A DNA stretch of 25,913 bases from an uncultured Collinsella sp. (lineage in GTDB: Bacteria; Actinomycetota; Coriobacteriia; Coriobacteriales; Coriobacteriaceae), in contig CAAEOW010000125.1 in the NCBI GenBank assembly GCA_900757705.1, positions 1 to 25,913 of the forward strand, written 5' to 3'. This document shows positions 8,705-16,277 of the stretch, piece after piece. Numbering within the stretch: position 1 is the stretch's first letter; each line of letters begins with the position of its first letter. The position numbers and the translations under genes were made by a program. Under the pieces are notes generated by a model, which ran no database searches, was not told the DNA's origin, and saw only the letters and a program-made list of their open reading frames with translations.

Positions 8705-8827
8705 ACATTAAAATTAACTTCTGAAAGTACCATTTATTTTTAACCCTCTTTTTGCAGCTTTATGACAGCACCATCTAGTTCGCAGCCCATAACCCTCTGA
8801 AAACCGTGTCCCAGCATTCGCTTGCGA

Positions 8828-8931
8828 AATGGGATGCGGTTTCCACAGAGTCCCCAACGGGAAACCGCATCCCATTCCAAAGGCGGGACGCAGCTTCCGC
8901 AACCCCACCCATCCGGAAATCCCATCCCACT
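8828..8931. repeat. Two tandem palindromes of one repeat unit
   Basis: Palindrome A has perfect 17-nt arms: AATGGGATGCGGTTTCC at 8828-8844 and its reverse complement at 8860-8876. Palindrome B (8882-8898 with 8915-8931) has the same layout with diverged arms (GGCGGGACGCAGCTTCC / GGAAATCCCATCCCACT). Loops are 15-16 nt. The arrangement resembles bacterial REP/BIME elements. No coding function is seen. Confidence 0.75.
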
Positions 8932-9003
8932 CCGCACACATCCGGGCATAGAACAATCAGCTTACTAGGCCTTCCATCAATAAAGGGGCGCCCTCGTGTC
9001 ATG

Positions 9004-9031
9004 AAAAAAAGCCTCGAGAACTTCGAGGCTT
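9004..9031 (-). terminator. Rho-independent terminator of the flavodoxin-like gene
   Basis: Stem AAGCCTCGA/TCGAGGCTT (9009-9017 with 9023-9031), a 5-nt loop, then a run of seven T on the minus strand. It lies 44 bases after the flavodoxin-like gene's stop. Confidence 0.9.
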
Positions 9032-9074
9032 TCACATTTGTATTGTTTTGCACGAAGGACCGCGAACGGCGAAG

Positions 9075-9632
9075 CTACTCTCCCAGCACGGCCTTCTTGG
9101 CGGCTGCAGCCATGTTGTCCAGGTCTTCCTTGGTGGGGTGATCCTTCGCGGCAACCCAGTTGTCGAGCAGCATCTTAAATCGGGCGTTTTCGGGATCTTG
9201 CTCGAGCATGGCCTCGTAGCGCTGCTTAACCGCGGGACCCATCTTGCCCTGGCACATCGCCCAGCCCGCAAGCTCGGCATCCTCGGCCAGATTGGAAGTT
9301 ACGCGGTCGACAATCTGCTGGTAATAGCTCTGGTCGGCCCCAAAGCCGCAGGTGCCAAACAGGAACACGCGCTTGCCGTGCAAGGCGGAGAGCAACGCCG
9401 CCACCGAGGGCGTGCAGGCACCCTTGTCGCACCAAAAACCGACAAGCACCGTATCGGCAGCGCAGGCACCCTCTGCCTCGTGCGCGACCTGCTCCGGATC
9501 TGCATCATCGCTCAGCGCGGCGGCATGGATAAACTCGACGCCTGCAGCCTGCAGGGCGCGCTTGATCGCCCCCGAAACCATCCTGGTATTACCGCTCTTG
9601 CTGTTAACCACCATAGAGCATGTCATAGTCAC
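9075..9632 (-). CDS. Flavodoxin-like protein
   Basis: A 185-residue protein of the flavodoxin fold, expected to bind FMN in the cytoplasm and act in electron transfer. The N-terminus has a beta strand (CSMVVNSK) followed by SKSGNTR, matching the phosphate-binding T/S-x-T/S-G-x-T loop. DTVLVGFWCDKGACTP and VFLFGTCGFG are the typical second and third flavin-contact loops. The C-terminal 40 residues (ARFKMLLDNW...KKAVLGE) are helical and extend beyond minimal flavodoxins. The start is GTG at 9632, with GAGG four bases upstream; an ATG two codons later is equally possible. It is monocistronic, with its own promoter and terminator. Its redox partner cannot be told from context. Several Cys residues (C5, C57, C68, C73, C95 region) make an Fe-S or thiol role conceivable but unproven. 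Confidence 0.85.
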   Translation of the reverse strand: MTMTCSMVVNSKSGNTRMVSGAIKRALQAAGVEFIHAAALSDDADPEQVAHEAEGACAADTVLVGFWCDKGACTPSVAALLSALHGKRVFLFGTCGFGADQSYYQQIVDRVTSNLAEDAELAGWAMCQGKMGPAVKQRYEAMLEQDPENARFKMLLDNWVAAKDHPTKEDLDNMAAAAKKAVLGE

Positions 9633-9685
9633 GTTGCCTCGTTTCCCCCGAAACTCGAGCCATTAATGCAATTTGTTAAAAGCAT

Positions 9686-9713
9686 ATCTTAGTACTAACG
9701 ACGCAGATGTAAA
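9686..9713 (-). promoter_or_regulatory. Promoter of the flavodoxin-like gene
   Basis: TTTACA (9708-9713), a 16-bp spacer, then TAAGAT (9686-9691) on the minus strand, about 55 bases upstream of the start codon. Confidence 0.6.
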
Positions 9714-9715
9714 CC

Positions 9716-9737
9716 ATCTGCCGCTAATCGGCAGCCC
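9716..9737 (-). terminator. Weak hairpin terminator after the first ABC exporter
   Basis: CTGCCG/CGGCAG (9718-9723 with 9729-9734) with a 5-nt loop directly follows the exporter stop codon. The stem is followed by ATGGTTTAC, so the T-tract is short and termination may be incomplete. Confidence 0.45.
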
Positions 9738-11597
9738 CTACTGGGCAAACTGGCTGCGGTAGAGTTCGGCGTAGAAGCCGCCTGCCGCTAGCAGCTCGTC
9801 ATGCGTGCCGCGCTCGATAATCTGGCCGTCGCGCATGACCAGGATGCAGTCGGCGTTGCAGATCGTCGACAGGCGGTGCGCCACCACAAAGCTTGTGCGA
9901 CCGGCCATGAGCTCGTCGAATGCCGCCTGCACCTGCAGCTCGGTGCGCGTGTCGATACTCGAGGTCGCCTCGTCCAGCAGCAAAATCGCCGGGTCGGTGA
10001 GCATGACACGTGCGATGCACAGCAGCTGCTTTTGGCCCTGGCTAAACGTACCGCCGTCCTCGCCGATGACCGTATCGTAGCCGCCTGGCAGCTGCACGAT
10101 AAACTTGTGCGCATGCGCGCGCTTGGCAGCCTCGATAACCTGTTCGCGTGTGGCATCCGGGCAACCGTAAGCGATGTTTTCCGCCACGGTGCCCTCAAAC
10201 AGCCAAGTGTCCTGCAGCACCATGCCAAAGGCACGGCGCAGGCTTGCGCGCGTGTAGTCACGCGAGGAACGACCATCGACCGCAATGCGACCGGCGTCGA
10301 TGTCGTAAAAGCGCAGCAACAGGTTGATGAGCGTCGTCTTGCCACAGCCCGTGGGGCCGACCAGGGCAAAGCGCATGCCGGGCTTGGCATCGATGCAGAT
10401 ATCCTGCAGCAGCTTGCGGTCGGGCGCGTAGCTAAAGTCCACGTGCTCAAAGGCGACCTCGCCCTGCGGCGCGGCAAGCTCTACGGCGTCCGACGCATCG
10501 GGCTCTTGCTCACGGGCATCGAGCAGTGCAAACATGCGGCGCGTCGAGGCGTACGCGGTCTGGATTTGCGTGATGACGTTCGTGACCTCGTTGAACGGCT
10601 TAGTGTACTGGTTAGCGTAGGACAGGAAGATCTGCACGCCGCCCACCGTGAGCGCCGCAGGCACGCCCGTGATCACGCCCGCGCAGCCGATCACGGCGAC
10701 CACGGCGTAGATGATGTTATTGATAAAGCGCGTGCCGGGGTTAGAAAGCGAACCCATAAACTGCGCGCGCTCGCCCGCCGTATAGAGCTCGGCGTTGAGC
10801 GCGTCGAAGCGCGCTTGGGCGTTCGCGCCGTAGGCAAACGCATCAACCAGCTTTTGCTCGCCCACATACTCCTCGATATGACCGCCCAGTTGACCCTGAA
10901 TACGCTGTTGAGCAGTGAAGCTCTTGTTGGAAAGCTTGGCGATGGCACCGGCCGCAAAGATGGAAAGCGGCGTGACGAGCACCACCACGAGCGTCATGGC
11001 CAGGTTAATGGAGAGCATAAACGCGAGCGTGCCCACGATGGTGATGACGCCGGTAAAGAGCTGCGTAAAGCCCTGCAGCAGGCCGTCGCCCACTTGGTCG
11101 ACGTCGTTGACTACGCGGCTCATGAGGTCGCCGTGGGCATGGCTGTCGATAAAGCTGAGCGGCATGCGGCTGAGTTTGTCGCTCGCCTCCACGCGCATGT
11201 CGCGCACCGTCTCGTAGGACAGACGGTTGACGCAGTAGCCCTGCAGCCACTGGAAGGCCGCCGCGCCCACCACGACAATCGCGAGCTTGGTAACGAGCGG
11301 CAACAGTGCGTCAAAGTCCACCTGCCCGGCGGCAACGATGAGGTCGATGCCCTCGCCGATGAGGATGGGCGTATAGAGTTGCAAGATCACCGAGATGGCG
11401 GCGCTCACAAACGACGCCGTAAACGAAATGCGATGCGGACGAACGTAGCCCAGCAGGCGGCGAGTTACCGCACCGGCGGGATAGCGCTCGGGATCGCCGG
11501 GCTGGCGCGGACCGTCACCCAAGTCGTTGAGGTTATCGTTGCCGGACACGTTGGCCGTCATCGTGGCGACCGAACCGGAAGAAGTATACGGGTTCAT
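9738..11597 (-). CDS. ABC exporter half-transporter, catalytically complete subunit
   Basis: A 619-residue fused membrane and ATPase protein. After a hydrophilic head of about 45 residues, six membrane helices span roughly 55-330. The nucleotide-binding domain has Walker A GPTGCGKT (414-421), the signature variant FSQGQ (518-522), Walker B ILLLDE with catalytic Glu543, and the switch His574 (VVAHRLSTI). Its ATG follows the partner's stop with no gap (TAA-ATG), and GGAGGG lies just before. In TM287/288-like heterodimers the complete Walker B plus the SQGQ-type signature belongs to one subunit and the degenerate Walker B to the other. This gene and the next one upstream fit that scheme. The substrate (drug, lipid or peptide) cannot be inferred. 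Confidence 0.93.
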   Translation of the reverse strand: MNPYTSSGSVATMTANVSGNDNLNDLGDGPRQPGDPERYPAGAVTRRLLGYVRPHRISFTASFVSAAISVILQLYTPILIGEGIDLIVAAGQVDFDALLPLVTKLAIVVVGAAAFQWLQGYCVNRLSYETVRDMRVEASDKLSRMPLSFIDSHAHGDLMSRVVNDVDQVGDGLLQGFTQLFTGVITIVGTLAFMLSINLAMTLVVVLVTPLSIFAAGAIAKLSNKSFTAQQRIQGQLGGHIEEYVGEQKLVDAFAYGANAQARFDALNAELYTAGERAQFMGSLSNPGTRFINNIIYAVVAVIGCAGVITGVPAALTVGGVQIFLSYANQYTKPFNEVTNVITQIQTAYASTRRMFALLDAREQEPDASDAVELAAPQGEVAFEHVDFSYAPDRKLLQDICIDAKPGMRFALVGPTGCGKTTLINLLLRFYDIDAGRIAVDGRSSRDYTRASLRRAFGMVLQDTWLFEGTVAENIAYGCPDATREQVIEAAKRAHAHKFIVQLPGGYDTVIGEDGGTFSQGQKQLLCIARVMLTDPAILLLDEATSSIDTRTELQVQAAFDELMAGRTSFVVAHRLSTICNADCILVMRDGQIIERGTHDELLAAGGFYAELYRSQFAQ

Positions 11598-13478
11598 TTA
11601 GCAGCCCTCCTTTGCGCAAGTGAATGCCGGAGCGCACGCGGCGCCTGAGGCGGGCACGGGGCTTGGGGCGAGCGCGGACGCCGCGCTCCCCTGCTGACCC
11701 TCGAGCTCCTCGCGGCGAAACTGCGACTGGCAAATCTCGCGATAGAGCTGGCAGCTTGCGTACAGCTCGTCGTGCGTACCCAGGCCCGCGACCGAGCCGT
11801 GGTCGAGCACGCAGATCATGTCGGCATCGCGCACGGTCGAGACGCGCTGGCTCACGATCACCGTGGTCAGCGGGAGCCCGCCCTCGGCGGCACCGCGTAC
11901 GCTGCGCTCGCGGATGGCGTGGCGAAGCGCTGCGTCGGTCTTAAAGTCGAGCGCCGAGGCGGAGTCGTCCATGATCAGGACCTGCGGAGAGCCCACCAGG
12001 GCACGTGCGATGGTCAGGCGCTGGCGCTGGCCACCGCTAAAGTTCTTGCCGCCCGCCTCGACCGGGGCGTCGAGCCTCTGCGGCTTGTTGCGCACGAACT
12101 CGCTGGCCTGCGCCATATCGAGCGCCGCCCACAGCTCCTCATCGGTTGCCGACTCGTCGCGCCAGGTTAGGTTGCTGCGGATCGTGCCGCTCACGAGCGA
12201 CGCGCGCTGCGGTACGGTCGCGACCACATGGCGCAGCTGATCGAGCGGCCAGGCGCGCACGTCGGCACCCATTACGCTCACGCTGCCGGCGCCCGTGTCG
12301 TACAGGCGCGGGATGAGCGAGACGAGCGTCGACTTACCGCTGCCCGTGCCGCCGATAATGCCGAGCGTTTTACCCAGCGGCAGCTCCAGGGTCACGTCAT
12401 TGACGGCGTTGGCGGCGCCCGCGCCAAAGGAGAAGCTCGCATGGCCGAAGCTCAGCGCGGGAACCGGAACAGCGTTGCCCATCGCGCTCGGCTCGGGCAG
12501 CGCAACCGGCTGGTTGCCCTCGTCGGTAATGCTCGGCTCGCAATTGAGCACCTCGTTGAGACGCGACGCGCTGGCGCTCGCCTTGGTAAAGACCACGACC
12601 AGGTTGGCGACATACACGATGGAGGTCAGGGTCTGCGTCATGTAGTTCACAAACGCCATGACCTGGCCCTGTGTGAGCTCGCCCACGTTGACCTGGATGC
12701 CGCCCACCCACAGGATGGCGCACACGCCCAGGTTCATCACCAAAAACGTGACGGGATTAAGAATCGACGAGAGCTTGCCCACCGCGATGGCGGTATGCGC
12801 CTGGTCATCGGCTGCCTGGGCAAAACGCTCGCGCTCGTGATCCTCGCGCACAAAGGCTCGGACCACGCGGGCGCCCGAAAGCCCCTCGCGACAGATGAGT
12901 GCGATGCGATCGAGCTTTGCCTGCAGCTGCTTGTAGTACGGGATGCAGCGCGCCATGACAAACCAAAACACCAGGCCGATGGCGGGCGTGCAAATCAAAA
13001 AAATCATGCCGAGCTTAAGGTCGATAGCGAGGGCCGCGACCATGGAGCCCACCGCCAGGAAAGGCCAGCGGATGAGCATACGCACGCCCAGCGCCACGGC
13101 GAGCTGCACCTGGTTGACGTCGTTGGTGATGCGCGTGATGAGCGACGGCGTGCCAAAGCGATCGAGCTCAGCATAGCTCAGCTTGTTGATGTGCTGGTAG
13201 AGCGCGCCGCGAATGTCAGTACCCATGCCCTGCGAGGTGAGCGCCGCCATCTTTTGGCAGACGAGCGTAAACGAGATGCCGATCACGGCCATAGCGGCAA
13301 GTACCATGCCGTAGTGGACGACAGCGTTCACATCGCGTGCGTCGATGCCCTTATCGATCATCTGGGCAATCACCAGCGGCGTAAGCAGGTCAAAGATCAC
13401 TTCGATCAGCTTGCACGCTGGGCCAATCACCATATACCGGCGAAACTTACCACCAAAACGCCTGAGCAGCTCAATCAT
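11598..13478 (-). CDS. ABC exporter half-transporter, degenerate-site subunit
   Basis: I choose the ATG at 13478 (MIELLRRFGGKFRRYM, 626 aa), because AGGGAG lies nine bases upstream and exporters of this family start this way. The TTG eleven codons earlier lacks support. Membrane helices span about 15-300. The ATPase domain has Walker A GGTGSGKST (376-384) and a canonical signature FSGGQ (480-484). Walker B is VLIMDD with Asp505 in place of catalytic Glu, and the switch residue is Gln544 (IVSQR) in place of His. It is therefore the non-hydrolysing half of a heterodimer with the gene directly downstream. The last 25 residues are Ala/Pro-rich and contain a CAPAFTC pair of cysteines. No regulator gene adjoins this pair. 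Confidence 0.92.
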   Translation of the reverse strand: MIELLRRFGGKFRRYMVIGPACKLIEVIFDLLTPLVIAQMIDKGIDARDVNAVVHYGMVLAAMAVIGISFTLVCQKMAALTSQGMGTDIRGALYQHINKLSYAELDRFGTPSLITRITNDVNQVQLAVALGVRMLIRWPFLAVGSMVAALAIDLKLGMIFLICTPAIGLVFWFVMARCIPYYKQLQAKLDRIALICREGLSGARVVRAFVREDHERERFAQAADDQAHTAIAVGKLSSILNPVTFLVMNLGVCAILWVGGIQVNVGELTQGQVMAFVNYMTQTLTSIVYVANLVVVFTKASASASRLNEVLNCEPSITDEGNQPVALPEPSAMGNAVPVPALSFGHASFSFGAGAANAVNDVTLELPLGKTLGIIGGTGSGKSTLVSLIPRLYDTGAGSVSVMGADVRAWPLDQLRHVVATVPQRASLVSGTIRSNLTWRDESATDEELWAALDMAQASEFVRNKPQRLDAPVEAGGKNFSGGQRQRLTIARALVGSPQVLIMDDSASALDFKTDAALRHAIRERSVRGAAEGGLPLTTVIVSQRVSTVRDADMICVLDHGSVAGLGTHDELYASCQLYREICQSQFRREELEGQQGSAASALAPSPVPASGAACAPAFTCAKEGC

Positions 13479-13804
13479 AAAAAGGCGCTCCCTATCATCA
13501 TCTCTCTTCAATCCGATTCATGATAGTACGGCGAACCCTGAAGATGCGTAAGCAACTCGTTACAGAAGAGTCTTGAGCGGTGGTAAAAACCGTCACTGTT
13601 TTGGCGCAGTTAGCAAGCGACATAACGCCAGGGATTCAATTATCAGATAAATGTGACCCTTCAGGCGGTTTTGGTCGGCTACCCGCGAGTGCCGGCAGGG
13701 CGTTTGGTAGTCGAGCGATTCCGCAGGCAAAGCCGAGGACCAGCGAGACACCACTCCATCACGCCCGGACCACGTGGCCGCCTATGTTTTGGCAAAGCCG
13801 GCGA
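13479..13804. other. Intergenic stretch upstream of the first ABC exporter pair
   Basis: No convincing gene here. The minus strand should hold the exporter promoter; TACTAT near 13523 is -10-like but lacks a well-spaced -35. A short inverted repeat (TGGCG/CGCCA) at about 13600-13630 and the imperfect palindrome AAAACCGTCACTGTTTT (from about 13586) are the only structures I see. Confidence 0.4.
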
Positions 13805-13904
13805 GCGCCACCCAGAGCGAACAAGTTGGCATGAAAAAAGCAAGGCATAGACCTTCTGGTCATGCCTTGCCTTTTGATTGACAAATTGTCGCTCTGGGTG
13901 GCGC
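13805..13904. repeat. 16-bp inverted repeat enclosing a terminator hairpin
   Basis: GCGCCACCCAGAGCGA at 13805-13820 is exactly complementary to 13889-13904. The enclosed hairpin is a stem-loop of its own, so the whole forms a nested structure of 100 nt. Confidence 0.8.
13834..13870 (-). terminator. Rho-independent terminator downstream of the SRP RNA
   Basis: GCAAGGCAT (13840-13848) pairs with ATGCCTTGC (13862-13870), extended by GACC/GGTC across a one-base bulge. Six T follow on the minus strand (13834-13839); CTTTT on the plus side could also serve. It lies about 80 nt beyond the mature SRP RNA end. Confidence 0.75.
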
Positions 13905-13949
13905 GCAGCGTCGAGCATTGCGCGGTTTGGTAAAACCGCGCAAAAAGAA

Positions 13950-14066
13950 AGCCCGTGCGCTCGATGGATTCGGATGCCCGACAGAGGCTCCTTATGGCTG
14001 CTTCCTTCCGGACCTGACCAGATTCGGAACATGTCGTCATCCGAACCCATCGAACGCGCTAGGCGC
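13950..14066 (-). ncRNA. ffs: Signal recognition particle RNA (small bacterial, 4.5S-type)
   Basis: The minus strand has the invariant apical core GGTCAGGTCCGGAAGGAAGC (with AGCC following) of SRP RNA, at about 13994-14020. Complementary flanks form the long hairpin: GCGCGTTCGATGGGTTCGG at 14042-14060 pairs with CCGAATCCATCGAGCGC at 13957-13973. The RNA binds Ffh and targets nascent membrane proteins. CTTTCTTTTT follows the 3' arm. Ends are estimated from the promoter and the T-rich tail. Confidence 0.95.
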
Positions 14067-14073
14067 TCGATAT

Positions 14074-14102
14074 ATCTTACCTGCTCCCGCCCGATGGGGC
14101 AA
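14074..14102 (-). promoter_or_regulatory. Promoter of the SRP RNA gene
   Basis: TTGCCC (14097-14102), a 17-bp spacer and TAAGAT (14074-14079) on the minus strand, placing the start near 14066, right at the SRP RNA 5' arm. Confidence 0.75.
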
Positions 14103-14111
14103 GACAGCTAA

Positions 14112-14181
14112 TTTGGGACGGGGCCTTTTTGACTACTCGGGCAATCGGATCGGCAAGTAGTCAAAATAGCCCCGTCCCAAA
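14112..14181. repeat. Long hairpin element
   Basis: Outer arms TTTGGGACGGGGC (14112-14124) and 14169-14181 pair perfectly. Inner arms TTTTGACTACT (14127-14137) and 14156-14166 also pair perfectly, with a 2x2 internal mismatch between the stems and an 18-nt loop. No T-run follows on either strand, so it is not a standard terminator. Confidence 0.8.
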
Positions 14182-14200
14182 AAGACTGGTCTGACGCTGC

Positions 14201-14360
14201 GCCACGAAAAGGGCCTATCTACTACGTTTAGGCCGCAGGGGTCAACCATAGCCGGCTTTTTCGAAAACCGGCAAGCTTTCTACCTGCGGTTTTAATTTCG
14301 CAAAATTCGGGATGATCGAGGATACTCGGTTAAACGTAGTAGATGGCCGCATTTCGTGGC
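14201..14360. repeat. 160-bp element with 30-nt terminal inverted repeats (MITE-like)
   Basis: The left end (14201-14230) begins GCCACGAAA and ends ATCTACTACGTTTA. The right end (14331-14360) is its inverse, with the same 9 and 14 bases matched around a variable 7-nt centre. Inside are further nested pairs: CCGCAGG/CCTGCGG, GCCGGCTTTTTCGAAAACCGGC, and CGAG-GATA-CTCG. There is no reading frame. It looks like a non-autonomous mobile or structured repeat. Confidence 0.7.
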
Positions 14361-14411
14361 GGACGGTCCGACCCAAGGCACAAGGCGGCCAGCCTCGGAT
14401 GACCATTCACG

Positions 14412-14480
14412 AAGTTGCGGTGGAATACGGACTGAATTGGCCCCTTAAAGGCAAAAACACTCCGTATTTCACCGCAACTT
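14412..14480. repeat. 20-bp inverted repeat after the tadA-glycerate kinase gene
   Basis: AAGTTGCGGTGGAATACGGA (14412-14431) is complementary to 14461-14480 with one mismatch, around a 29-nt loop. It lies 15 nt past the stop codon at 14496. It lacks a T-run but may end or protect that message. Confidence 0.8.
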
Positions 14481-14495
14481 ATAGAGAGATAGGTT

Positions 14496-16277
14496 TTAGA
14501 CACGGCCGAGGTCGTAGGCTTGGGCGGCTGCTTCACCGGCGCAGATGAGGTTGGTTGTGGCCTCTTGCACGCCGAGCGCCTGGTCGAGGGGCATGGGCTT
14601 GCGGCAGATCAGAAGCACCAAGTCGATGCCCTGCCCATACACCGCATCCAGGTTGTCGGCACGACCACCTACGACGGCAACAACCGGCTTGCCATAGCGC
14701 TTGGCACGGCGGGCCACGCCCACCGGCGCCTTGCCGGCGGCAGACTGCTCATCCATGTTGCCCTCGCCCGTTATGACCAGGTCGACATCGCGCACGTGCT
14801 CGTCAAATCCCACGAGATCGAGCACCGTCTCCACGCCCGAACGCAGCTCCGCGCCGAGCGCCAGCAGCGCGGCGCCCAGGCCACCGGCAGCGCCCGCGCC
14901 GGGCACGCCGAGCACCGAGCCGAATGTCCGTGCGCCCTCGGGTGTGCACAACAACCCCTGGGCTCGAGCTCCGGCAATCTCAGCGTCGAGCAAGCGACCG
15001 TAGCCGACCATCCAGCTGTCGCACCTATTCAGCGCCTCGGCATCATCCGCCGGCAGGCCCTTCTGCCCACCGAACACCGCCAGAGCGCCTCGGCGTCCCA
15101 CGAGTGGATTCTCTACATCGGAAAGCACCACGACACGCGCACCGTTCAGCGCCCGAAGCGCTGGCGCCAAATCGATACTCACCACGTGTTCGAGACCCGC
15201 AAGACCAGGGGCGACATCGCAGCCCCGATCATCGACCACACGCGCGCCCAGCGCCTGCAGCATGCCGGCGCCACCGTCGTTGGTGGCGCTGCCGCCCAAG
15301 CCAATATAGATAGTCTTTGCCCCGGCACGAACCGCACGGAGCATCAGCTCGCCCACGCCATAGGTTGTGGCCGCCAACGCCGACAACTCCGTGCAAGGCG
15401 AATACCCAATGCCGGCCGCCTCGGCCATCTCGATGACCGCGGACTCGCGCTCGGCATCCACAAGCATCCGTGCAGACACGCGGTCGCCCAAGGGACCTGC
15501 CACCTCGCAGGTCACAGTCTCACCGCCGCACGCGGCAACGGCATCGAGCGTTCCCTCGCCGCCATCCGCCAGCGGCAGCGCGCTTACTTGGGCATCGGGC
15601 CACACGCGGCGCACGCCCTCGGCAACTGCCGACTCTGCCTGCGAGCTCGACACGCTGCCTTTAAAGGAGTCGATCGCCAGCAGCACACGGCGGGGCCGGC
15701 GGCACGCAGGACCAAAGTCAACCGCCGCGCCAGCATCCTCACCGGCACCCGCAAACGCTGCGGCGTGAGCGGCGTGTGCGTCAAGATTGGCCCCACAACC
15801 GCAATCAGCGCCGCCCGCCCCGCGCAGACCGCCAAAATAGCTACTCAGCAGCTCGCGGCATTCATCCGCCAAGACCCCAGCCGTCACATTAAACCGATGA
15901 TTCAGGCGCGAATCGGCATTGAGGTCGTATAGCGACCCCAGAGCGCCCGCCTTAGCATCGGCCGCGCCGTACACGCAGCGCCCCACGCGCGCATTAACCA
16001 TAAGCCCCGCGCACATGCAGCAGGGCTCGAGCGTCACGTAGACCGTACAATCGGAAAGGCGCCAGCGACCGAGCGACTGCGCGGCGGCGCATAGGGCCGC
16101 AAACTCGGCATGCGCCGAAGGGTCCTGGTCGAGCTCGCGGCGATTATGCGCCCGCGCGACAATCTCACCCGCGCGCACCACTACGGCACCGATCGGCACC
16201 TCGCCCACCGCCGCGGCGGCACGCGCCTCCGCCAGCGCCTCACACATGAACTTCTCATCGATTCCGGTGCTCGTCAT
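14496..16277 (-). CDS. Fusion of tRNA-specific adenosine deaminase (TadA) and glycerate kinase
   Basis: One 593-residue frame. The start is the ATG at 16277, with GGGGAGG six bases upstream; the frame upstream runs into tRNA-Ser and is not used. Residues 8-150 are TadA: zinc ligands and catalytic Glu in HAE (His56, Glu58) and PCCMC (Cys86, Cys89). TadA makes inosine at the wobble base of tRNA-Arg(ACG). An Ala/Gly-rich linker (about 151-195) with a CGCG cluster leads to a glycerate kinase of the GlxK/GarK family. That domain shows VLLAIDSFKGSVSS near 198, LPLADGGEGT, IGLGGSATNDGGAGM, and VITGEGNMDEQSAAGK towards the end. It phosphorylates glycerate, usually to 2-phosphoglycerate in this family. 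The two activities have no known link. No stop or internal ATG with a ribosome site separates them. A sequencing frameshift cannot be excluded but seems unlikely. Confidence 0.9.
   Translation of the reverse strand: MTSTGIDEKFMCEALAEARAAAAVGEVPIGAVVVRAGEIVARAHNRRELDQDPSAHAEFAALCAAAQSLGRWRLSDCTVYVTLEPCCMCAGLMVNARVGRCVYGAADAKAGALGSLYDLNADSRLNHRFNVTAGVLADECRELLSSYFGGLRGAGGADCGCGANLDAHAAHAAAFAGAGEDAGAAVDFGPACRRPRRVLLAIDSFKGSVSSSQAESAVAEGVRRVWPDAQVSALPLADGGEGTLDAVAACGGETVTCEVAGPLGDRVSARMLVDAERESAVIEMAEAAGIGYSPCTELSALAATTYGVGELMLRAVRAGAKTIYIGLGGSATNDGGAGMLQALGARVVDDRGCDVAPGLAGLEHVVSIDLAPALRALNGARVVVLSDVENPLVGRRGALAVFGGQKGLPADDAEALNRCDSWMVGYGRLLDAEIAGARAQGLLCTPEGARTFGSVLGVPGAGAAGGLGAALLALGAELRSGVETVLDLVGFDEHVRDVDLVITGEGNMDEQSAAGKAPVGVARRAKRYGKPVVAVVGGRADNLDAVYGQGIDLVLLICRKPMPLDQALGVQEATTNLICAGEAAAQAYDLGRV

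Larger units (their letters stand above)
8398..8800. other. AT-rich intergenic region upstream of the surface-protein locus
   Basis: There is no convincing reading frame here. From about 8480 to 8760 the DNA is distinctly AT-rich. It has two related motifs around TGCTAC (near 8536 and 8569), the candidate promoter, and a C9 run at 8696-8704. The C9 run sits in the loop of an inverted repeat (TGGTAC at 8691-8696, GTACCA at about 8729-8734, each with an AT-rich extension). It is probably a regulatory region for the locus. Confidence 0.5.

Noticed and set aside
8828..8931. CRISPR array
   Set aside because: Units alternate in orientation, spacing is irregular and only four copies exist; there are no cas genes.
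8714..9053. Short open frames on both strands between sipW and the flavodoxin-like gene
   Set aside because: They fall on the two tandem palindromes, which explain the open frames through repeated GC-rich arms. None has a ribosome site or family.
9801..11648. Plus-strand open frame of 615 codons opposite an ABC exporter gene
   Set aside because: Shadow of the exporter: the minus strand has intact Walker A, signature and Walker B motifs, whereas the plus frame is rich in Arg, His and Ala without any domain. The same holds for plus frames at 12228-13523, 14520-15932 and 21421-22818.
13679..14050. Minus-strand open frame of 123 codons over the SRP region
   Set aside because: It overlaps the SRP RNA and the terminator hairpins, and the peptide has no recognisable features.
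14112..14181. Terminator of the tadA-glycerate kinase transcript
   Set aside because: The stem is strong, but no T-run follows on the minus strand and it lies over 300 nt from the stop codon.
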